A stretch of 64,000 nt of DNA from Roseithermus sacchariphilus. Its GTDB lineage: Bacteria > Bacteroidota > Rhodothermia > Rhodothermales > MEBIC09517. Positions within the stretch are counted from its first letter, which is position 1. Each line of letters opens with the position of its first letter. Below are positions 57,168 through 64,000 of this stretch, in pieces. A program made the translations under genes and the position numbers. The stretch covers positions 977,447-1,041,446 of the forward strand of contig CP030158.1 in assembly GCA_003285105.1 (NCBI GenBank), read 5' to 3'. The notes below the pieces were generated by a model, which had not been told where the DNA came from, did no database searches, and was given only the letters and a program-made list of their open reading frames with translations.

Positions 57168-58064
57168 TCAGCGCCAGGACACGTCGGCGAAGACCGGCAG
57201 GTGGTCGGAGATCGCACGGGCTTCCCGGAGGGTGCGGAACTGCTCCGTGAAGTCGAGCACCCCGGCCCGGCCGATGTGGAACGGGGCGATCTCGTAGAAG
57301 ATGTTGTCGTACTCGTTGGCCAGGTGATCGCCGTCGTCACGGCGGCGCATGCGCAGGCTCGTCTTCTGCCCGACGAGCACGGGGGCGTAGCCGGCCTGTT
57401 TGAGTTCGTCGAACGCCTCGTCGTCCGGGCTCTCGTTGAAATCGCCCAGGATGATCAGGTGGTCGTCCAGATACCGCGTGTGCAGGTCGTCGAGCAGGAC
57501 GATCTCCCGGGCGGGGTCTTTGCCCTGGGGCACGGCGTGGAAGCTGGCCAGTAGCATCCGCCGGCCGCTGGCCCGATGTTCGAACCGGGCCATGTAGGGC
57601 TCACGGTCGATGGGGTCGGCCAGGGAGGCCTCCAGCCAGGCCGGATCGACGAGGCGCACCCGCGACGGCTTCCAGAGGTACGCATACCGCTCCGACCCGT
57701 CGCCCGTGGTGGGGTCGCTGACGACGTACTCCCAGGCGGCGCCGGTGCGGTCGAGCGCGGCATCGAGCCGGGCGACGGCCTGCACGCCGGCCTCGCTCGT
57801 GGACACTTCCTGGATGGCGACGAGGTCGAAGTCGCGGAGCACCCCGGCCATCACGGCGATCTCGCCGGCGTCTTTGGAGCGGCCGAAGTTGTAGAGGTTC
57901 CACGTCGCCAGGCGGACGGCCTCGCCGGCTTCGCCCGCGAGAGGCGAGGGCGCCGTGCCCGGCCCGCGGGTGAGGATCCAGAACGCCAGCGCCAGCGCCA
58001 GCAGGATGACCAGGACGCTGGCCACCTTCCAGAACGAGCGGCTGCCGGGGGAGGTCATGGGCAT
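57168..58064 (-). CDS. Membrane-anchored endonuclease/exonuclease/phosphatase family protein
   Basis: The 298-residue protein starts with a single transmembrane anchor (about residues 13-32) and then a DNase-I-like fold: LATWNLYNFG, VAIQEVS (metal Glu), LLASFHAVP, LIILGDFNESPDDEAF (Asp/Asn site), NEYDNIFY and AISDHLPVFADV (catalytic Asp-His pair). All motifs needed for Mg-dependent phosphodiester or phosphomonoester cleavage are present. Exported members may degrade extracellular DNA or lipids. Met at 58058 is an alternative start. Confidence 0.9.
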   Translation of the reverse strand: MPMTSPGSRSFWKVASVLVILLALALAFWILTRGPGTAPSPLAGEAGEAVRLATWNLYNFGRSKDAGEIAVMAGVLRDFDLVAIQEVSTSEAGVQAVARLDAALDRTGAAWEYVVSDPTTGDGSERYAYLWKPSRVRLVDPAWLEASLADPIDREPYMARFEHRASGRRMLLASFHAVPQGKDPAREIVLLDDLHTRYLDDHLIILGDFNESPDDEAFDELKQAGYAPVLVGQKTSLRMRRRDDGDHLANEYDNIFYEIAPFHIGRAGVLDFTEQFRTLREARAISDHLPVFADVSWR

Positions 58065-58284
58065 TGGGGCTTGTGGATGGGCCGGAGCAATCTACGAAAC
58101 CCGTCCCGGCGAGGACAGCCTCTGGCGCGGCGAGCAGGGCAGCGGGCAGGACAGCGGGCGGGGCAGCGGCCCTCCGGCCCGCGCGTGCCGCGCTCACGCC
58201 GGGCTTGTAGCTCCGGTGCCGCTCGCCGATCTTTCGCTCGATCGGTTCACGCCGGCCTCTCTCCGCACCGCCCGGACCTCAGCC

Positions 58285-58878
58285 ATGGACGACCTCCCAG
58301 ACACGGACCCGCGGGGCGCGCCGCCGGAGCGGGGGCAGCGGCTGCTGGCCGCGCTCCGGCCCGTGGCCCGGCAGGCAGCGTTGCTGATCGACCGGCTGCG
58401 CGTGCTGGCGCTGGCCGCGGGAGCGGCCGGCGCCTGGCTCTGGGGCCTGCTGTTCTGGCCGCTCGACGTGGGTTCGGGGTGGACGCTGGCCGGGGCGCTG
58501 CTGGTGCTCCTGGCCTTGCTGGGACCGGCCCTGGTGCTCGGCCTGTTCGCCCGCGGGTTGCAGGAGCTGGTGGCTCTGCCGGGGCGTCTGGTAGCGACCG
58601 TCCGCGCCGGGCAGGGCGAGGCGGCGGCGGTGTATGCCGGCGCCGGGGAAGCCCGCCCCGCACGATCCGGGCGCATCCGGCGGTTCTGGCAGGTGGTGCG
58701 GGGACTGTGGGCCCTGCGTGCCGCATTGCTGGAAAGCCGCGACCTGCTGATCGGCTCGGTGGCTCTGATCCGTCTGGCGAGCCCGGTCGTGCTGGCCGTC
58801 GTCGTCGTGGCGGCGGGCCTCGGGCTGCTGCTCATCGCCGGGGCGGTGGCCGGCACGCTGATCGCGCTACTGGCCTGA
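58285..58878 (+). CDS. Hypothetical membrane protein
   Basis: The 197-residue product has about four hydrophobic segments: two adjacent ones near residues 39-95 (LALAAGAAGAWLWGLLFWPL and LLVLLALLGPALVLGLF) and a strongly hydrophobic C-terminal stretch (VVLAVVVVAAGLGLLLIAGAV). Between them is a basic amphipathic loop. No family was recognised. ATG 58285 was preferred because the in-frame sequence upstream, back to 57955, runs through the region antisense to the EEP gene. It is convergent with the methyltransferase gene. Confidence 0.6.
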   Translation: MDDLPDTDPRGAPPERGQRLLAALRPVARQAALLIDRLRVLALAAGAAGAWLWGLLFWPLDVGSGWTLAGALLVLLALLGPALVLGLFARGLQELVALPGRLVATVRAGQGEAAAVYAGAGEARPARSGRIRRFWQVVRGLWALRAALLESRDLLIGSVALIRLASPVVLAVVVVAAGLGLLLIAGAVAGTLIALLA

Positions 58879-58895
58879 CCGGCGAGCCGGGACGC

Positions 58896-59726
58896 TCAGG
58901 AGCGGTCACGGCCGAGGAAGTGGGAGTGAAACGCCTCACCGATGGTGAAGGAACGGCCCACGGTGAAGGAGGCGTCCGGGGACGGCTCGGGGCGGGGCAC
59001 CTGCATGGCGAAGAAGGCATAGCTGTACCAGCCGCCATAGGCCCGGTACATGGCGATCTCGCGGCGCTCCCGGTCGATGGTCTGCCGCAGCGCCTCATCG
59101 TCGGCCGCGGCCTGAGCATCGAGGGCATCCAGGCGTGCTTCGAGGGGGCCGTAGTAGTTCCACCAGGCCGGCTCGGGCAGGATGAGGTGGCCGAGCGGCC
59201 GGTAGCCGGCCTCCCGAATGTGGGCCTGACAGGTGGCGAGGGAGCCCATGCCCGGGTAGGCCTCCGCCCAGAACGCCCGCAGCGCCTCGGGGGGATCGGG
59301 CCGCAACCAGATGAGGTCGCTCACGACCAGGAACCCGCCGGGGGCGAGCAGGCGGCGCCACCGGCGCAGCCCCTCGGCAAAGCCGATGCAATAGATGGCT
59401 CCCTCGCACCAGATGAGGTCGAACACCTCGTCCTCGAAGGGCAGAGCGGCCATGTCGTGCCGGAGACAGGTGAGGCGATGCCCGAAGCCGTGCGCGTCCA
59501 TCGCCTCCCGGACGCGCTCCAGGTACGGTGCGTGCAGGTCCACGGCCGTGATGGGTCCGCTGGTCAGGCGGGCCAGTTCCAGCGTCTGTGCCCCCGGACC
59601 ACAGCCGAGGTCAAGGATCCGCGGCGCGTTCAGGCAGGGCAGCAGCTGGAAGGCCTGGCGGGTGAAGACGTCGCCGCCCGGGCTTTCCCGCGGCAGCCCG
59701 GTGTGAATGCGAAACAGGGGGTCCAT
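58896..59726 (-). CDS. Class I SAM-dependent methyltransferase
   Basis: The 276-residue protein has motif I ILDLGCGPGAQTLELAR (about 37-53), ITAVDLH (motif II), LTCLRHDMAALPF and FDLIWCEGAIYCIGF (motif IV region), followed by LLAPGGFLVVSDLIW, as in small-molecule methyltransferases. The C-terminal 90 residues are aromatic-rich (WWNYYGPLEARL, YGGWYSYAFFAMQ). The substrate is unknown. The start lies directly beside a heptamer-repeat array. Confidence 0.87.
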   Translation of the reverse strand: MDPLFRIHTGLPRESPGGDVFTRQAFQLLPCLNAPRILDLGCGPGAQTLELARLTSGPITAVDLHAPYLERVREAMDAHGFGHRLTCLRHDMAALPFEDEVFDLIWCEGAIYCIGFAEGLRRWRRLLAPGGFLVVSDLIWLRPDPPEALRAFWAEAYPGMGSLATCQAHIREAGYRPLGHLILPEPAWWNYYGPLEARLDALDAQAAADDEALRQTIDRERREIAMYRAYGGWYSYAFFAMQVPRPEPSPDASFTVGRSFTIGEAFHSHFLGRDRS

Positions 59727-59733
59727 GTCGAGC

Positions 59734-59810
59734 GGTCAGCGGTCAGCAGTCAGTGGTCGGCCAGAAGCCAGAAGCCAGCAGCCAGCAGCCAGAAGCCAGA
59801 AGCCAGAAGC
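59734..59810 (+). repeat. Heptamer tandem repeat array (GGTCAGC / CAGAAGC)
   Basis: Eleven contiguous 7-bp units: GGTCAGC twice, AGTCAGT, GGTCGGC, then CAGAAGC twice, CAGCAGC twice and CAGAAGC three times. It fills the gap between the cca-type gene and the methyltransferase gene on the minus strand and resembles the arrays around glutamate dehydrogenase in unit length and CAG/CTG content. Confidence 0.9.
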
Positions 59811-59816
59811 TTCACC

Positions 59817-61436
59817 CTACCGTACCGGTTCGGCCAGGGCGTCTTCCTTGACCTGCATCAGGTAGGCGATGGCAGCATCGGGATCGGCGGGGATGTCGTC
59901 GTGAAAGAGCGCGTCTTTGATGGCGCCCATGGCGGCCCGTTCCCGGCCTTCCAGGCGGCGCATCATCTCCTCGAAGAGCCGTCCTCGCCGGAGGGCCTCG
60001 TCCTTGATCCGCATCATCAGCGCGTAGGCGGCATCGTGCTCGTTCGGGATCTCCCCCTCCAGGATCGCCTCGCGGATCGTCTCCTTGATGAGCCCCACCG
60101 CCAGCCCTTCCCGGATCCCCAGCACCTCCATGATCTCGTAGCCGTCCACCGGCGGCTGGAAGTTGCGCAGGCGATCCTTCTCCTCGACCTCGGCGAACTT
60201 CTGCTCGACGCGGTCGAAGGCGGCCAGGTAGCGGCGCACCCGGCGCGGGTTCTTCGAGGTGATGTCCGCACGGACGAGCGTCATCAGGTCATCCAGGTCT
60301 TCGCCAGCATCGAAGAGCAGCCGGCGCACGGCGGAGTCGGTCACCTCCTCGTCCACGAGCGCCACGGGGCGATGGTGGAGCTGGACGAGCTTCTGGACGT
60401 AGCGCATCCGCTCGTCGGTGGGCAGCTTGAGCCGGCGGAAGAGCTTCGGGATCATCCGCGCGCCGCGGTCCTCGTGGCCGTGGAACGTCCAGCCCGTTCC
60501 GGGGACGAAGCGCTTGGTGAGCGGCTTGGCGATGTCGTGCAGGAGCGCGGCCCAGCGCAGCCAGCGCGTCTGCTCGCACGGCCGGTCCGCCGTCAGCGCC
60601 GCCACGTTGTCGACCACCTGGAGGGTGTGGTAGAAGTTGTCCTTGTGCCGGTGGCCGTGCACCTCCTCGACGCCCTTGAGGTCGACCAGTTCGGGAAAGA
60701 GGTGAACGAGGATGCCGGTGGCCTCGAGGATCTTGAAGCCGACGGACGGCCGCCCGGCACAGAGGATCTTCTGGAGTTCATCGGTGACGCGTTCCTGGCT
60801 GAGGATGCGGACACGGGCGGCCCGGTCGCGCATGGCCTGGAAGGCGGCCTCATGGATGCGGAAGTCGAGCTGGGCGGCGAAGCGGGCCGCCCGGATCATG
60901 CGCAGGGGATCGTCCTCGAACGTCTGGTGCGGGTCGAGCGGGGTACGCAGGAGCCGGTCGTGCAGGTCGCGTAGGCCGTCGAAGGGGTCGATCAGCTCGC
61001 CGAAACGGGCGGGGACGAGGTGCAGGCCCATCGCGTTGATGGTGAAGTCGCGACGGCGCTGGTCGTCTTCCAGCGTGCCGTCCTCGACGAGGGGTTTGCG
61101 GGAGTGGCGGCGGTAGCTTTCCCGACGGGCAGCGACGAACTCCAGCACCAGCACCTCGTCGCCGGAGCCGTGGAGGCGGATGGCAGCGGTGCCGAAGTTG
61201 GGGTAGGTGTGGACGGTCTGCCCGCCGAGGCGCGCGGCGACGGCCTCGGCCAGGCGGATGCCGGTGCCGGGGCCGACGGTGACGAAGTCCAGGTCCGTGG
61301 TGGGGCGGTCCAGCAGCACATCGCGCACGAGCCCGCCGACGGCGTAGGCCTCGATGCCTTCGTCGGCGGCCACCTCACCCACCTGGCGGAGGACGGGCGT
61401 GAAGGAGCGGCCTTCGAGTCGATCGGTGAGATTCAT
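59817..61436 (-). CDS. cca: CCA tRNA nucleotidyltransferase / polyA-polymerase family with HD domain
   Basis: The 539-residue protein has the class II nucleotidyltransferase head (YAVGGLVRDVLLDRPTTDLDFV with the DxD metal site, EFVAARRESY, EDDQRRRDFTINAM), the RNA-binding neck (DDPLRMIRAARFAAQLDFRI) and an HD phosphohydrolase domain (HTLQVVDNVA, WAALLHDIAKPLTKRF, HGHEDRGA). The C-terminal 120 residues contain an extra helical region (LMMRIKDEALRRGRLFEEMMRR). In Bacteroidota such enzymes are annotated as CCA-adding or polyA polymerases. No tRNA gene is nearby. Confidence 0.9.
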   Translation of the reverse strand: MNLTDRLEGRSFTPVLRQVGEVAADEGIEAYAVGGLVRDVLLDRPTTDLDFVTVGPGTGIRLAEAVAARLGGQTVHTYPNFGTAAIRLHGSGDEVLVLEFVAARRESYRRHSRKPLVEDGTLEDDQRRRDFTINAMGLHLVPARFGELIDPFDGLRDLHDRLLRTPLDPHQTFEDDPLRMIRAARFAAQLDFRIHEAAFQAMRDRAARVRILSQERVTDELQKILCAGRPSVGFKILEATGILVHLFPELVDLKGVEEVHGHRHKDNFYHTLQVVDNVAALTADRPCEQTRWLRWAALLHDIAKPLTKRFVPGTGWTFHGHEDRGARMIPKLFRRLKLPTDERMRYVQKLVQLHHRPVALVDEEVTDSAVRRLLFDAGEDLDDLMTLVRADITSKNPRRVRRYLAAFDRVEQKFAEVEEKDRLRNFQPPVDGYEIMEVLGIREGLAVGLIKETIREAILEGEIPNEHDAAYALMMRIKDEALRRGRLFEEMMRRLEGRERAAMGAIKDALFHDDIPADPDAAIAYLMQVKEDALAEPVR

Positions 61437-61510
61437 GGGAAGGGAGAGACTGCGGGGGCATCGGCCGGCCGCGCCCGTGCTCAGCGAGACGCTAAAGACT
61501 CAGCGAGCGC

Positions 61511-62362
61511 TCAGCGAAGTCGCTGCATGAGCCGCTCGACGAGCCGCATCGTCTGGAGGGCCTCGAGGATCGAGACGGGGGCAGGCTGCCGGGCGGCGAG
61601 GGCATCCAGGAAGGCGTGGACCTCGGCCGTCACGAGCGCGGCGGTTTCCGTCTCCAACGCATCGGGACGGTCCTCGTTCTGCCTGGCTTCGAGCACCGCC
61701 AGGCGGGCCTGCATGCCCGAAAAGTCGACCTCCAGGCGGCCACCGGGTCCGGCGGCATAGAGGCTCGCGCGGTCCACGGGGCCGCGGCGGAGGCTGACCT
61801 GGGCGAGGGTGCCGCGAAGGAACCGCAGGGTGAAGGCCATCGCCTCGGGGTGGGCCGCCCGGCGCACGGCGGCGGCTTCTACACGCCGGACGCCGCCGCC
61901 TCCAGCCACGGCCGTGCACAGATCCACCGCATCGGCCAGCAGGCGTGGCCAGGGCCGCCCATCCGGCACGTCCTGCTGCAACAGCACCAGCGACGGACGG
62001 AGGGCGGGCGGGCCGTCCCGCAACGCCGGCTGCCACCGCAGCGGCCGCTGCACGCCGATCTCGACGCCGGCTTCCTCGGCCAGGCGCACCAGCGCCTCGG
62101 CCTCCGGGATGGAGGCGGCCGGGGGCCAGGCCAGCAGCAGATGGCAGCCGTGCCGCGCCGCCGCCTCGGCCAGCCGGAACCGATCCGCCGGGGCTCCGTG
62201 GATCACCAGCACCGCGCTCCGCGCCAGCACGTCGGCCAGCACCGCGCGGTCGTGCGGGGCCACGTCGGCCGGGCCCACCGCCTCGGCACCGCCGGGCCAC
62301 GCCGCCACGGCCCGGGCCTGCCACGCGGCGAGGTCATTCGATCCAAGCAGAGCAACGCGCAT
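61511..62362 (-). CDS. Gfo/Idh/MocA-like oxidoreductase, divergent
   Basis: The 283-residue protein begins MRVALLGSNDLAAWQARAV, a Rossmann-type strand-loop-helix, followed by VLVIHGAPADRFRLAEAAARHGCHLLLAWPPA, where canonical family members have the EKP motif; here the Lys is missing (AWPPA). It ends with the typical ALVTAEVHAFLDALAARQPAPVSILEALQTMRLVERL helix region. It is shorter than active dehydrogenases (about 330-380 residues), so it may be a non-catalytic or sugar-binding relative. It is the next gene upstream of cca on the same strand, about 75 bases away. Confidence 0.65.
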   Translation of the reverse strand: MRVALLGSNDLAAWQARAVAAWPGGAEAVGPADVAPHDRAVLADVLARSAVLVIHGAPADRFRLAEAAARHGCHLLLAWPPAASIPEAEALVRLAEEAGVEIGVQRPLRWQPALRDGPPALRPSLVLLQQDVPDGRPWPRLLADAVDLCTAVAGGGGVRRVEAAAVRRAAHPEAMAFTLRFLRGTLAQVSLRRGPVDRASLYAAGPGGRLEVDFSGMQARLAVLEARQNEDRPDALETETAALVTAEVHAFLDALAARQPAPVSILEALQTMRLVERLMQRLR

Positions 62363-62479
62363 GCGGGAGACAGGGGCGGGAGACAGGATGCGGAGGGGGG
62401 AAGTTGCGCGTCGCCGCCGCCCCTGTCAAGACGCCCCCGCGTCAAGACGGCCTCCGTCTCTGCCACACCCGACCCGGCC

Positions 62480-63784
62480 TCAGCGAACGATGGCGAGCGG
62501 CCGCGTGGCCTGGAACGTCGTGCCCACGATCCGCAGCAGGTAGAGCCCGGCGGGCCAGCGCCGGACCGGCACCGTGAGCCGCAGCGGCTGCCCGGCCGGC
62601 AGGTAGCCGTCGTACACCCGCGCCACGTGGCGCCCCCGGAGGTCGTAGAGGTCCACCCGCACGGTCTGCGGGACGGCCACGGTGAGTTGTGTCGAGACGG
62701 TCTGCCGGGCCGGCTGCGGGTAGAGCGGAGTCAGCGTAAACGCCGGGCCGGACCGGGCGAGCCCCTCGGCGGCCGTGGCCCGGGACCCTCCGGCCACCGC
62801 CAGCTCGCCCGCCGGCACGAGGCCGTCGGCACAGAGGCGCTCGGGGGCGGCGGCCGAGGGCTCGAAGCGCACGGCCCGCGGCTCCCAGGGGCTCGCGGCG
62901 TCGGCCCGTTGCACGAGAACCAGCGCCGAGGGCCGGCCCACCCAGTCCAGCACCCCCTCCAGCGGGATGCACACCCCGGCGGCCGGCACCGTCCCCTGTG
63001 TCGGCTCCAGTTGCCAGAAGCCGGGCAGGGCCAGGCGGTCGTAGGCCTCCGGAAGCGGAGTGCCGGCCGGAGCACGGTACACCCGCGTCACCATCAACTC
63101 GGCCGCCGCGGCCAGCGGGTCGGCATCGAGGCGCAGCCCACCGAGCGCCGGCAGCACGACGGCCGGCGGGTCGCCGGCCTCCAGGCGAAGGCGGCGGGCG
63201 CGCCGGTCCATCGCCACCAGCACCGCGTCGTCGTCCATGGCGGGCTGCACCAGCCCGGCCTCGTCCGTCACGGGATCGAGCGTCCAGACCTCGGCCGCCC
63301 GCACGCGCAGCGGGTACAGCCCCGGCACGGCAGACGCGCGGACCACAAAGGCCACCTGCAGGACCGTCCCGGCCGCCGAGGCCACCGGATCGGCCGCGCC
63401 CCGATACAGCGTCAGGCCGAGGTGCAGGGTCCGCTCGGTGCCGGCCGTCGTCTCCTCCATGAACATCGTGCCCTGCGGGCTCGGGCCATCGAACGTGAAG
63501 CCATCGAAGAGTGGCCCCCGCACGACCCCTTCGACCACGAGGGCGGTGGTATCGTAGAGCACCTCCAGCCCCACCCCGAACAGGTGCGCCACGGGCGGAC
63601 CGTCCAGCCGGATCGCGACGACCAGCGTATCGCCGGGCTGCACGATGGGCGCTTCGTTCCAGACCCGCAGCAACGGCGTCGTCTGCGCGAGCGCACCGCC
63701 GGCCGGCAGCGTCAGCATCCCGCAGAAAAGCACCCACCAGGCGGCCCGCACCCGGCGAGCCCGTCGCATCCAGGACCCGATCAT
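62480..63784 (-). CDS. T9SS-sorted cohesin-like surface protein
   Basis: The 434-residue product has a signal peptide (MRRARRVRAAWWVLFCGMLTLPAGGALAQ; the true start may be 63769). Residues about 35-165 (PIVQPGDTLVVAIRLDG, FGVGLEVLYDTTALVVEGVV, GTVLQVAFVVRASAVPGLYPL) match the cohesin/dockerin-module type beta-sandwich. The last 85 residues (LTPLYPQPARQTVSTQLTV, VRVDLYDLRGRHVARVYDG, WPAGLYLLRIVG) are a type A sorting domain for type IX secretion. The ATGA overlap with the upstream gene's stop shows translational coupling. The protein is expected at the cell surface. Confidence 0.85.
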   Translation of the reverse strand: MIGSWMRRARRVRAAWWVLFCGMLTLPAGGALAQTTPLLRVWNEAPIVQPGDTLVVAIRLDGPPVAHLFGVGLEVLYDTTALVVEGVVRGPLFDGFTFDGPSPQGTMFMEETTAGTERTLHLGLTLYRGAADPVASAAGTVLQVAFVVRASAVPGLYPLRVRAAEVWTLDPVTDEAGLVQPAMDDDAVLVAMDRRARRLRLEAGDPPAVVLPALGGLRLDADPLAAAAELMVTRVYRAPAGTPLPEAYDRLALPGFWQLEPTQGTVPAAGVCIPLEGVLDWVGRPSALVLVQRADAASPWEPRAVRFEPSAAAPERLCADGLVPAGELAVAGGSRATAAEGLARSGPAFTLTPLYPQPARQTVSTQLTVAVPQTVRVDLYDLRGRHVARVYDGYLPAGQPLRLTVPVRRWPAGLYLLRIVGTTFQATRPLAIVR

Positions 63785-64000
63785 TTCACCAGCAGCATTT
63801 TACGGGACTGCACGAAGTCCCCGGCGCGGAGACGGTAGACGTAGACGCCGCTGGCCAGGCGGCGGGCGTCGAACGGCACGGCGTGCCAGCCGGCCTTCAG
63901 CGGCTCGTTGCGGAGCAGCAGCGCCACACGGCGCCCGATGACGTCGTAGACCTCCAGCGTCACCGGCCCGTCCTCCGGCAGCGCAAAGCGGATCGTCGTC
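63781..64000 (-). CDS. C-terminal part of a T9SS type A sorted protein (5' end missing)
   Basis: Only the last 72 residues are in the window; the frame is open from the right edge to TGA at 63783-63781. They form a textbook type A sorting domain: TTIRFALPEDGPVTLEVYD, VIGRRVALLLRNEPLKAGWH, LASGVYVYRLRAGDF and the terminal QSRKMLLVK. The protein is exported by the type IX system. It lies upstream of, and coupled to, the cohesin-like T9SS cargo. The N-terminal domain and function are not visible. Confidence 0.85.
   Translation of the reverse strand, partial: TTIRFALPEDGPVTLEVYDVIGRRVALLLRNEPLKAGWHAVPFDARRLASGVYVYRLRAGDFVQSRKMLLVK

Overview
The window is a very G+C-rich chromosomal segment densely packed with protein genes. 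No rRNA, tRNA, CRISPR, phage or insertion-sequence gene was recognised. Several features point to Rhodothermota/Rhodothermales (the former high-GC branch of Bacteroidetes): three proteins with Por-type (T9SS) C-terminal sorting domains, a GWxTD-like protein, DUF5916/CBM9 outer-membrane proteins, FG-GAP/ASPIC-UnbV lipoproteins, many Tat-signal enzymes, a class II ribonucleotide reductase, and promoter-like boxes of the Bacteroidota -33/-7 kind. This assignment is an inference from gene content.

Layout. 1-9.5 kb: a GWxTD-like secreted protein cut by the left edge, a large FG-GAP/ASPIC-UnbV lipoprotein, a secreted acetyl-xylan-esterase-like hydrolase, a DUF389 membrane protein, a polytopic membrane protein with conserved histidines, and DoxX. 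9.5-17.6 kb: a Tat-exported dienelactone hydrolase divergent from a TetR regulator whose promoter contains a perfect 18-bp palindrome; then a modular ThuA/sugar-dehydrogenase/PKD/cytochrome c protein, a sugar isomerase/epimerase and a GH79-like lipoprotein, which look like one secreted carbohydrate-oxidation group. 17.6-30.5 kb: an AraC regulator divergent from a two-subunit molybdenum hydroxylase (2Fe-2S plus molybdopterin subunit), an NAD(P)-binding protein, two aldo/keto reductases, an alpha/beta hydrolase, a DUF5916 barrel, a CocE-type hydrolase and an NTF2-like protein. An aldo/keto-reductase fragment lies in this block as a recent duplication scar. 30.7-35.3 kb: a tightly packed amino-sugar/chitin set (CBM9-like protein, Tat-exported GHL10-like glycosidase, NagX/HGSNAT-type acyltransferase, GH18 chitinase lipoprotein).

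35.3-47.3 kb: a T9SS-sorted NHL-like protein, SDR, OmpA-family lipoprotein, a ClpP-like protease with Asn at the catalytic Asp position, an N-acyl-D-amino-acid deacylase interrupted by a frameshift and followed by a D-amino-acid oxidase, PgeF, a Rieske oxygenase, an HDOD protein and AroE. 47.3-51 kb: an outer-membrane protein, glutamate dehydrogenase flanked on both sides by 7-bp repeat arrays, an acyltransferase and QueD. 51.2-56.5 kb: a 13-bp minisatellite, the adenosylcobalamin-dependent ribonucleotide reductase interrupted at its active-site cysteine by a LAGLIDADG intein, an intergenic region with a cluster of ATAACGG motifs and a DnaA box, and an 85-residue protein made almost only of Asp, Glu and Phe after its first 20 residues. 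56.7-64 kb: a small unknown protein, an EEP nuclease/phosphatase, a membrane protein, a methyltransferase, a further 7-bp array, the CCA-adding/polyA-polymerase-family enzyme, an oxidoreductase and two T9SS-cargo proteins running off the right edge.

The most notable points are the intein at the RNR radical cysteine, the unexplained motif cluster upstream of that gene, the Asp/Phe protein, the heptamer arrays and minisatellite, the atypical ClpP triad, and two genes broken at G7/C7 homopolymers. No complete new defence or mobile system was found.
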